A stretch of 7,798 nt of DNA from an uncultured Campylobacter sp. (GTDB lineage Bacteria > Actinomycetota > Actinomycetes > Mycobacteriales > Mycobacteriaceae), in NCBI GenBank assembly GCA_943913625.1, contig CALTYW010000108.1:1-7798 (forward strand), given 5' to 3'. Under the pieces are notes generated by a model. The model was not told the origin of the DNA. It did not search any database and saw only the letters and a program-made list of their open reading frames with translations. Of this stretch, positions 1-4,961 are shown piece by piece; within the stretch, counting starts at the first letter, position 1; each line of letters starts with the position of its first letter. The translations under genes and the position numbers were made by a program.

Positions 1-1
1 G

Positions 2-856
2 TACCAGGTGGAGGAGGACACCCACCAGATCGACATGGCGAAGCTGCGCGAGCAAGCCCGCGAGGTCAAGCCGAAGGTGATCATCGGCGGCTGGTCCGCG
101 TACCCGCGCCAGGAGGATTTCGCCGAGTTCCGCTCCATCGCGGACGAGGTCGGCGCCTACCTGTGGGTGGACATGGCGCACTTCGCCGGCCTGGTTGCCG
201 CCGGCCTGCACCCGAACCCGGTGCCGCACGCGCACGTGGTGTCCTCCACCGTGCACAAGACACTCGGCGGCCCGCGCTCCGGCTTCATCCTCACCAACGA
301 CCTGGAGCTGCACAAGAAGCTCAACTCCGCCGTGTTCCCGGGTCAGCAGGGTGGGCCTTTGATGCACGTGGTCGCGGCGAAGGCGACGGCGTTCAAGATC
401 GCCGGCACGCCCGAGTTCAAGGACCGTCAGCAGCGCACCATCGACGGCGCGCAGGTCCTTGCGGAGCGCCTGCTTCGCGACGATGCCCGCGACGCCGGTG
501 TGTCCGTCGTCTCCGGCGGCACCGACGTCCACCTCGTGCTGGTGGATCTGCGTAACTCGCCGATGGACGGCCAGCAGGCTGAGGACCTCCTCCACGCTGC
601 GGGCATTACCGTCAACCGCAACGCCGTGCCGTTCGACCCGCGCCCGCCGAAGGTGACCTCCGGCCTGCGCATCGGCACCTCCGCGCTGGCGACCCGCGGC
701 TTTGGCAAGGAGGACTTCGTCGAGGTCGCCGACATCATTGCTGAGGTGCTGATCGGCGGCGAGGGTGCGGATGTCACCGCGCTTCGCGCCCGCGTCGAGG
801 CCCTGGCGGAGAAGTACCCGCTCTACCCGGACCTCGAAGACTGGAAGATGCTTTAG
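2..856 (+). CDS. glyA: Serine hydroxymethyltransferase, C-terminal part (5' truncated by window edge)
   Basis: This cytoplasmic PLP enzyme converts serine and tetrahydrofolate to glycine and 5,10-methylene-tetrahydrofolate, the main source of one-carbon units. The reading frame is open from base 2. By comparison with the usual length of about 420-435 residues, roughly 150 N-terminal residues lie outside the window. Family hallmarks are visible in order: IIGGWSAY; VDMAHFAGLVAAG, where Asp and His contact the cofactor; NPVPHAHVVSSTVHKT, with the PLP Schiff-base lysine codon at 257-259; GGPRSG; the FPGQQGGP loop; and near the end SGLRIGTSALATRG, containing the substrate-carboxylate arginine. The GTG at base 8 is an internal valine, not a start. 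The stop TAG (854-856) overlaps the stop of the convergent DUF5997 gene by 4 bp. No convincing terminator follows, so transcripts may run into the antisense of that gene. Identity is very secure. Confidence 0.97.
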   Translation, partial: YQVEEDTHQIDMAKLREQAREVKPKVIIGGWSAYPRQEDFAEFRSIADEVGAYLWVDMAHFAGLVAAGLHPNPVPHAHVVSSTVHKTLGGPRSGFILTNDLELHKKLNSAVFPGQQGGPLMHVVAAKATAFKIAGTPEFKDRQQRTIDGAQVLAERLLRDDARDAGVSVVSGGTDVHLVLVDLRNSPMDGQQAEDLLHAAGITVNRNAVPFDPRPPKVTSGLRIGTSALATRGFGKEDFVEVADIIAEVLIGGEGADVTALRARVEALAEKYPLYPDLEDWKML

Positions 857-1248
857 TCCCTTTCTCCGGCGGCGGCGCTTGCGCCGTCGCAGCTTGCGTC
901 GCCGTGCCCGCGCTGCTCCGCATGGGTGGCGCGGGCCTTTTGCAGCCATTCGGGCTGATCGTCGAGAAACTGGCGGATCTCTTCGGTGGTCAGCGGCTTG
1001 TCCATGTCCGCGTTCTTCAGCGCGTTCACGGAGATGCCGAGCTTGCGCGCCACCTCCGGCCGCGGGTGGGGGCCGGTCAGCCGCAGCTCCTGCAGCCACG
1101 CCGGCGGGTTGTCCTGCAGCTCGCGCAGTTCGGCGTGGGTGACGGCGCCGTCCTGGAATTCCTGCGGGGTGGCGGGCAGGTAGATACCCAGCTTCTTTGC
1201 CGCGGTCACGGGCTTCATCGCGGTGCCGGATGGTTGCTCTTGCGTCAT
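853..1248 (-). CDS. DUF5997 family protein (two tandem HTH-like repeats)
   Basis: This 131-residue soluble protein matches from memory the actinobacterial DUF5997 family, whose function is unknown. Residues 16-56 and 66-106 align without a gap at 16 of 41 identities. They share the pattern AxKLGI...A...D...T..E.R...D..P.WLQ..R, so the protein is an internal duplication. The second unit, around VARKLGISVNALK, looks like a helix-turn-helix. Residues 107-131 form a charged, then Ala/Gly-rich, probably disordered tail. The start at ATG 1248 is preferred because a TACCGT -10-like hexamer ends exactly 7 nt upstream and there is no Shine-Dalgarno sequence, which fits a leaderless mRNA. In-frame ATGs at 1275 and 1284 and a TTG at 1323 would enter the promoter or the divergent gene. 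It is divergent from the LysR-effector gene across 34 bp and convergent with glyA. A DNA-binding role is inference. Confidence 0.85.
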   Translation of the reverse strand: MTQEQPSGTAMKPVTAAKKLGIYLPATPQEFQDGAVTHAELRELQDNPPAWLQELRLTGPHPRPEVARKLGISVNALKNADMDKPLTTEEIRQFLDDQPEWLQKARATHAEQRGHGDASCDGASAAAGERD

Positions 1249-1282
1249 GGGGGCAACGGTAGCATTCTGTAGCATTTCAGCC
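1249..1282. promoter_or_regulatory. Compact divergent promoter region between DUF5997 and the LysR-effector gene
   Basis: Only 34 bp separate the two start codons. On the minus strand, TACCGT (1261-1256, preceded by TGC as in an extended -10) lies 7 nt before the ATG at 1248. On the plus strand, TAGCAT (1270-1275, preceded by TG) lies 7 nt before the ATG at 1283. Both fit the TANNNT -10 of actinobacteria at leaderless spacing, and neither gene has a Shine-Dalgarno sequence. GTAGCATT occurs twice, 10 bp apart (1259-1266 and 1269-1276), and AGCAT (1271-1275) pairs as an inverted repeat with ATGCT (1283-1287). Any -35 elements must lie inside the opposite gene and are not recognisable. The -10 assignments are by eye. 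Confidence 0.55.
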
Positions 1283-1945
1283 ATGCTCACGATCGCGTTC
1301 GTCACCGGCACTGAACCCGGCAAATGGTTCCGGCGCTACCAGGGGGAGCTTGAAACGGTGCCGTCGGACGACCCGTTCGTTGAAGACACGGTGCTCAAGC
1401 TCATGCGCCTGCCTGACGCGCGTGTCACCGACCGGCATCACGTTGTCCGGTTGTACGAGGAAGCCCCGGGCGTGGCGGTGCCCAAGGATTCCGTATTCGC
1501 CGAGGTGGGGGAGCCGGTTGACCCGCGCGACCTCGAAGGCGAGATCGTCAACGCTATCTTTTCGGAGCAATTGCCTATCGACGATCTGCGCGCCGCCCTC
1601 CAGGTCGTCGCCGCCAACGTCGGCATCGCTTTCGGCCCGTTACCGCTTCTGAAGAATCTGTCGCGCAAACAGGTGGTGCCCTTGCCGCTTGTCGACGGCG
1701 CGGGTGCGGCCACCGAGATCGCGCTCGTGTGGGAGAAAACTGCCGATTCTGACGAGGTGCAGGACTTCGTCGGGGTGGCGAAGGGTCGAACGACCAGGTC
1801 TTCGCGCTCCAAGACGCAAGAGCCTAAGGGGACGCTTAAAACGGCTGGAAAGGATGGGCGGAAAGCCGATGCGCAAAAGCGCTCTGTGCACAAGAGGGGT
1901 GTGCGAAATCACCCCCGGTCGGGGGCGAGAAAGCGTAGGAGTTAA
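1283..1945 (+). CDS. LysR-type effector (substrate-binding) domain protein lacking the HTH, with basic C-terminal tail
   Basis: This 220-residue protein resembles the LysR substrate-binding fold. It begins directly with the first beta strand, LTIAFVTGTEPGKW, continues with VVRLYEEAPGVAVPKDS (about 54-70) and VVAANVGIAFGPLPLL (about 108-123), and ends the fold with IALVWEK and EVQDFVGVAKGRT (145-170). No N-terminal winged helix-turn-helix is encoded, and the 34-bp gap to the divergent DUF5997 gene leaves no room for one. From residue 167 to 220 there are 20 Lys/Arg in 54 residues, a disordered tail that could contact nucleic acid. ATG 1283 is chosen over the upstream ATG at 1223 because homologous sequence starts there and a -10-like TAGCAT sits 7 nt upstream (leaderless). 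Annotation pipelines tend to call such proteins LysR transcriptional regulators. The ligand is unknown, and cooperation with DUF5997 is inferred from gene order. Confidence 0.85.
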   Translation: MLTIAFVTGTEPGKWFRRYQGELETVPSDDPFVEDTVLKLMRLPDARVTDRHHVVRLYEEAPGVAVPKDSVFAEVGEPVDPRDLEGEIVNAIFSEQLPIDDLRAALQVVAANVGIAFGPLPLLKNLSRKQVVPLPLVDGAGAATEIALVWEKTADSDEVQDFVGVAKGRTTRSSRSKTQEPKGTLKTAGKDGRKADAQKRSVHKRGVRNHPRSGARKRRS

Positions 1946-1956
1946 CCCAAAGTTTG

Positions 1957-1992
1957 CATAATGGGAAACGCACTTCTGAATTAACGAAAGGT
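1957..1992 (+). promoter_or_regulatory. Promoter and ribosome binding site of the LGFP lipoprotein gene
   Basis: The 54-bp gap after the preceding stop contains CATAAT at 1957-1962, five of six matches to the -10 consensus. The ribosome binding site AAAGGT is at 1987-1992, 7 nt before the ATG at 2000. This would give a leader of about 30 nt. No good -35 is visible at the expected distance. The gene therefore seems to have its own strong promoter and a Shine-Dalgarno sequence, unlike the leaderless-looking genes to its left. Confidence 0.5.
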
Positions 1993-1999
1993 ATTACAT

Positions 2000-2581
2000 A
2001 TGTTCTCCCGTAAGCTCGCTGCCTCCGCTGCTGCTCTGACCCTCGCTACCGGCCTTGTCGCGTGCTCCAACGATGCCGACACCGCTAACGAGACCGAGGT
2101 TGTGGAGGAGACCGCGACCGAGACCAACACTGCGACCGAGACCGTCGCTGAGGACACCGTGACCGAGAAGACCTCCGCCGAGGCAGCTGCTGCCGACGCT
2201 ACCGAGGAGATCACCCTGGCTGACGGCACCACCGCTATGGTTCCGGCTGGCCTGATCGCCGCTATGGACGACCAGGTTGACCCGGCATGGGGTGAGCCGA
2301 TGAAGGTCGAGGAGATCAACAACGGTTGGGTTGTCACCTACGACAACGAGAACTACTTCGCATGGAACGAAAACACCGACGGTGCTCCGCTGGTTGGCCA
2401 GATCGCTAACGAGTGGCTGACCGACGCTCAGGCTGAGAACGTCCTCGGCTTCCCGCTGGCTGCTGAGACCCAGAAGGAAGACGAGTCCGGCTGGATCCAG
2501 GAGTTCGAGAACGGCACCATCGAGTGGACCCGCGGCGGCACCGAGGATGCCTTCACCGCGATCATCACCCCGAACAACTAA
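2000..2581 (+). CDS. Secreted lipoprotein with LGFP repeat(s)
   Basis: This 193-residue protein starts with a short basic n-region (FSRK) and a hydrophobic stretch, then the lipobox LVAC. Cys22 is the expected lipidated residue after signal peptidase II cleavage. Residues 23-70 are a Thr/Glu/Ala-rich linker with repeating TET units; in the DNA an 18-bp unit recurs (GCGACCGAGACC at 2114 and 2132). Residues about 136-176 form an LGFP repeat (NVLGFPLAAE ... GWIQEFENGTIEWT). A degenerate copy precedes it (AWGEPMKVEE ... GWVVTYDNENYFAWN, about 97-123). LGFP repeats occur in cell-envelope proteins of mycolic-acid bacteria, including some mycolyltransferases, and are thought to hold proteins to the cell wall. 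Codon choice is strikingly restricted (GCT, ACC, GAG, AAC), unlike the neighbouring genes, which suggests high expression. It appears monocistronic, with its own promoter and terminator. The exact function is unknown. Confidence 0.88.
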   Translation: MFSRKLAASAAALTLATGLVACSNDADTANETEVVEETATETNTATETVAEDTVTEKTSAEAAAADATEEITLADGTTAMVPAGLIAAMDDQVDPAWGEPMKVEEINNGWVVTYDNENYFAWNENTDGAPLVGQIANEWLTDAQAENVLGFPLAAETQKEDESGWIQEFENGTIEWTRGGTEDAFTAIITPNN

Positions 2582-2594
2582 TCTTCGGGTTTTC

Positions 2595-2636
2595 ACCCCG
2601 GCTTCCGGCGCCACCAGCGCTGGGGCCGGGGTTTCC
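2595..2636 (+). terminator. Rho-independent terminator after the lipoprotein gene
   Basis: An 8-bp GC-rich outer stem (ACCCCGGC at 2595-2602 with GCCGGGGT at 2625-2632) is stacked on a 7-bp inner stem (2605-2611 with 2617-2623, one G-T wobble). The loop is CACCA and a short TTT follows. It begins 13 nt after the lipoprotein stop and ends just before the convergent HNH gene stop at 2643, so it probably insulates the two genes. The U-tract is short, but the hairpin is strong. Confidence 0.8.
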
Positions 2637-2642
2637 GTATGT

Positions 2643-4196
2643 CTACATCGCCTCGCGGTAGTAGTAGACGTTCGGCTTCACCCTGATCTTCATCACGAAC
2701 GGCCTGGGGTTTTCGTGGAACGGGTTCACCTCGCCGGGTAGTTCGTCCTCGAAAAGCGGGTCGGGGTAGGGAGGTTCCTCGATCGGCTCGATGAGCTCCG
2801 GTTCGGGCTCAGGCAGCAGCGGGGTAAACGGGAAATCGAGCCCGTACTCCGCCTCGAGGTGCTCAATGGCTTCTTCGGTGCGTTCGAGATCGAGGCTGCG
2901 GTCGAAGTAGTCGAGGATGGTGTGGCCTTCGGCGAAAAACGCGGCTTTTCTGTCCCTTCTTTCTCGCACCTGATCAAGGCTTGACCGCCAACGTGGGTTT
3001 GTCGGCGTTGTGTGCTCGTAGAGCACACCGTCCATCGTCGAGGTTTCGAAGGTGCCGTCGCTGAACAGCCACACAACCTCGCCGGTTGCTGGGTCTGGGA
3101 GGTAGTACGCCCGCTTATCGGTTTTCACGTTGTGATGCTTCTGACATAAGGAGAACAGGTTCCACGGGGTGGTGGCTCCACCGTCGCCGTAGGGGATCCG
3201 GTGGTCGAGCTGGCACCTGCTTGCCGGGGTGGAACAACCGGGAAAAATGCAGCTGCCGTCGCGGGCGCGGACGAAAGCTTTCATCGCCTCGCTGGGAACG
3301 TAACCGCCGATCTCGTGGTGTTCCACCGCGTCGAGGTCGACCGTCTTGGGGTCCGCCCTTTTCAGCCATTCTTCGAACGCGAGCGTTCCCTCGGGCTCGG
3401 TCCAGCCGAAGCGTGGGAGGAACACCGGGGCGCCGGGCTCACGGTTTTTGGGTGAAAAGACGTGCACTACGGCCGGGGGTGTGGGGTCAAGCGTAGAGAT
3501 GTCGCCCGTGAGGAGTTTGACCGCCGCCTCCGCGAAAGGAATCTTTCGAATTCGCGCAAACTCGAGCACGTGGGCGTGGATGCGCGCAGAGGTCACCTCG
3601 TCGGTGGTGATGCTAACACGCGCTTTGATCGTGCCGCCGGCGGGAATTTCGTCGAAATTAAGGGAATCGCCGGCTGCGTCGAGCTCTTCCTCGCGTTCCT
3701 TCCGCCGCTTCGGGTTGAAGGCGCGGCTGGGGAAGATCCGCTTGATCAGGTCCCGGACCCGCCGAGTGACAGCCCCGCGGGCATGCATGGCTTGGTCGCG
3801 GCGGGTGGGGGTGAAGAGGGAGGCCAAGGTGTCGTCGAAAAGCGAAAGCTCCTCGGGTGTGAGCTCTGGGCCCGCTTCGGCGATGGCTTGATCGATTGCG
3901 GTGATGTGGTGCATGTCTAGCAGCCGCTGCTCGACCTGGAGGGCGCGTACCTGGGGGAGGTCCTGTAGGCGAGCGTGGGCGAGAATAGCCTGCTCTACGA
4001 CGCCTTTCGCCCAGCCGGTGGATGCCTGGATCGCTGTGACGGCCAGCTCGAAGTCTTCCACTTCGGTGCCTGGCTCGGCGAACCGTGAGAACACCGCCCA
4101 GAACCCGTCGCGGACGAGCTGGGCTCCCACGGAGTCGGGATCGCTTTCTCGCTGAGTTCGAAAACGCATCGGCGGTGCTGTAGTGGCGGTCGTCAT
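2643..4196 (-). CDS. DUF222 / HNH endonuclease signature protein (13E12 family)
   Basis: This 517-residue protein has the architecture of the multicopy actinobacterial 13E12/DUF222 family. A helical DUF222 region covers roughly residues 25-270, followed by a zinc-type HNH nuclease module. Visible HNH residues are Cys316 and Cys321 (CxxxxC), Asp331-His332 (the catalytic DH in QLDHRIPYGDGG), Asn346 (WNLFSLC), and Cys351 with His354-His355 (CxxHH) completing the metal site, so the nuclease core looks intact. Residues 440-500 are rich in Pro, Glu and Asp and are probably disordered; the C-terminus is basic and aromatic. The ATG at 4196 has a strong Shine-Dalgarno (GGGGGGAG) and its own promoter. 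The gene stands alone between convergent and divergent neighbours. Family members are linked to REP13E12-type repeats and phage integration sites in mycobacteria, but the cellular role is unresolved. No flanking repeats or integrase suggest mobility here. Confidence 0.9.
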   Translation of the reverse strand: MTTATTAPPMRFRTQRESDPDSVGAQLVRDGFWAVFSRFAEPGTEVEDFELAVTAIQASTGWAKGVVEQAILAHARLQDLPQVRALQVEQRLLDMHHITAIDQAIAEAGPELTPEELSLFDDTLASLFTPTRRDQAMHARGAVTRRVRDLIKRIFPSRAFNPKRRKEREEELDAAGDSLNFDEIPAGGTIKARVSITTDEVTSARIHAHVLEFARIRKIPFAEAAVKLLTGDISTLDPTPPAVVHVFSPKNREPGAPVFLPRFGWTEPEGTLAFEEWLKRADPKTVDLDAVEHHEIGGYVPSEAMKAFVRARDGSCIFPGCSTPASRCQLDHRIPYGDGGATTPWNLFSLCQKHHNVKTDKRAYYLPDPATGEVVWLFSDGTFETSTMDGVLYEHTTPTNPRWRSSLDQVRERRDRKAAFFAEGHTILDYFDRSLDLERTEEAIEHLEAEYGLDFPFTPLLPEPEPELIEPIEEPPYPDPLFEDELPGEVNPFHENPRPFVMKIRVKPNVYYYREAM

Positions 4197-4198
4197 AT

Positions 4199-4251
4199 CT
4201 CCCCCCTTACTGATGTAAATAAAGAGTATCGCAATAACGTTCGCAACGCAA
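4199..4251 (-). promoter_or_regulatory. Promoter and Shine-Dalgarno of the HNH gene
   Basis: On the minus strand, TTGCGT (4251-4246) and TACTCT (4228-4223) are separated by exactly 17 bp, a good -35/-10 pair. The expected transcription start is near 4216. The leader then carries GGGGGGAG (4206-4199), 2 nt before the ATG when counted from its last G. The surrounding 4211-4285 is markedly AT-rich compared with the rest of the window, and A-tracts at 4264-4281 lie upstream of the -35, where they could act as an UP-like element. Confidence 0.6.
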
Positions 4252-4318
4252 GGGATGAAACTAGGAAAATAGGGAAAAAATCACTACCGTGTGCGATCAG
4301 CGAGAAGCGTCTGTGCCC

Positions 4319-4343
4319 GCGTTGTGTGCAGCATACACAACGC
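4319..4343. repeat. 9-bp perfect inverted repeat upstream of the GNAT gene
   Basis: GCGTTGTGT (4319-4327) and ACACAACGC (4335-4343) are perfect inverted arms around a 7-nt spacer. They lie 65 bp before the GNAT start and about 70 bp upstream of the HNH -35. There is no U-tract, so it does not look like a terminator. It could be a binding site for a dimeric regulator of one or both divergent genes; no candidate regulator is encoded next to it. Confidence 0.5.
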
Positions 4344-4394
4344 CCCCGACACGCCCGGCTGCCGCGAAAAGTGGGAGTTGTAGCGTGCGGTATG

Positions 4395-4400
4395 GACAAT
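4395..4400 (+). promoter_or_regulatory. Candidate -10 of the GNAT gene (leaderless spacing)
   Basis: GACAAT, with four of six matches to TATAAT, ends 7 nt before the ATG at 4408. This is the same spacing seen for the leaderless-looking genes near 1249-1282. No Shine-Dalgarno precedes this ATG or the alternative ATG at 4399. The overlapping TATGGA at 4391 is another possibility. The -35 is not clear. Confidence 0.35.
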
Positions 4401-4407
4401 GGGCCGC

Positions 4408-4935
4408 ATGCAAAAATCGGACTTTTACATCCGGCCTATCCGCGCCGAGGACTACCCGCAGGTCCGTGCGATCTACGAGATGGGGCTGCAAACCGGCAAT
4501 GCCTCCTACGAGACGCAGGGGCAGACGTGGGAGCAGTTTTCCCGCAAAAAGATCATGGAGTCGGTGTTCGTCGCGGTCGATGCCGAAGACGATTCGAAGG
4601 TGCTCGGCTGGGTTGCCGCCGCGAAGGCGTCGACGCGCAGTGTGTTCCACGGGGTGGTGGAAGATTCCATCTATACGCACCCCGACGCGCGCGGCATGGG
4701 CGTCTCCGGCCAACTGCTGGACAAGCTGATCCAGACCTGCATCCACCTGCACAAGTGGTCCATCCACTCGTGGATTTTCCCCGAAAATGAAGGATCCGCG
4801 GGCCTGCACAGGTCCCGCGGATTTGAAAAGGTGGGCACGTTCCGCAACATGGCGAAGATGACCTACGGCGAGCGCGAGGGGGAGTGGCGCGACTGCGACA
4901 TATATGAGCTGATTTTGCCGCGGGCGCAGGGGTAA
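4408..4935 (+). CDS. GNAT family N-acetyltransferase, phosphinothricin acetyltransferase-like
   Basis: This 175-residue enzyme is predicted to transfer acetyl from acetyl-CoA to an amine. The start FYIRPIRAEDYPQVRAIYEMG is typical GNAT beta1-alpha1. SIYTHPDARGMGVSGQLLDKLI (about 88-108) is the acetyl-CoA binding motif A, with R95-G96-M97-G98 matching R/QxxGxG/A except for Ser at the last position. FPENEGSAGLHRSRGFEKVGTFRNMAKM (124-151) is the conserved motif B, and the C-terminal WRDCDIYEL resembles the DVxxxE ending of Pat/Bar-type enzymes. The substrate could be phosphinothricin-like, methionine sulfoximine or another amino compound, and cannot be told from sequence. ATG 4408 is preferred to ATG 4399 on promoter spacing; the difference is three residues. 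It is convergent with the MFS gene across 26 bp. A long inverted repeat lies inside the coding region (4794-4822). Confidence 0.87.
   Translation: MQKSDFYIRPIRAEDYPQVRAIYEMGLQTGNASYETQGQTWEQFSRKKIMESVFVAVDAEDDSKVLGWVAAAKASTRSVFHGVVEDSIYTHPDARGMGVSGQLLDKLIQTCIHLHKWSIHSWIFPENEGSAGLHRSRGFEKVGTFRNMAKMTYGEREGEWRDCDIYELILPRAQG
4794..4822 (+). repeat. Near-perfect intragenic inverted repeat in the GNAT gene
   Basis: Nine-base arms (4794-4802 ATCCGCGGG and 4814-4822 CCCGCGGAT) pair perfectly. The inner CCTG/CAGG (4803-4806, 4809-4812) extends the stem to 13 bp, with one bulged T at 4813 and almost no loop. It encodes the conserved GSAGLHRSRGF segment, so part of it is forced by protein sequence. It resembles a terminator stem but is followed by TTTGAAAAGG and lies 113 bp before the stop. 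Confidence 0.6.
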
Positions 4936-4961
4936 CCCGGCTCGTCGTGAAGCAATAGCTC

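Noticed and set aside
869..890. GC-rich stem just after glyA as a terminator
   Set aside because: The 9-bp stem has no U-tract on either strand and lies in the coding tail of DUF5997, where Ala/Gly/Arg codons naturally give GC palindromes.
904..1272. Plus-strand frame of 122 codons opposite DUF5997
   Set aside because: It has no recognisable domain or start signal, and it would extend through the divergent promoter. The DUF5997 frame explains the region.
1223..1282. N-terminal extension of the LysR-effector gene to ATG 1223
   Set aside because: The extra residues do not resemble a HTH. They overlap the DUF5997 start, and the domain begins at LTIAF just after ATG 1283.
1249..1323. N-terminal extension of DUF5997 to TTG 1323 or the ATGs at 1284 and 1275
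   Set aside because: These starts would translate the shared promoter and part of the LysR-effector gene. The ATG at 1248 has a -10-like hexamer at leaderless spacing and matches the expected family length.
1912..1925. CCCCC-GGTC-GGGGG hairpin at the end of the LysR-effector gene
   Set aside because: It is only 5 bp, has no U-tract, and sits 18 nt before the stop. It is too weak to call a terminator.
1994..2614. Minus-strand frame of 206 codons opposite the lipoprotein gene
   Set aside because: It is a low-complexity Val/Leu/Gly/Ser product caused by the strong codon bias of the real gene. It has no start signals and would cross the terminator.
4193..4399. 68-codon minus-strand frame in the HNH/GNAT gap
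   Set aside because: It overlaps the HNH promoter and start, and its product has no recognisable features. The gap is better explained as regulatory DNA.
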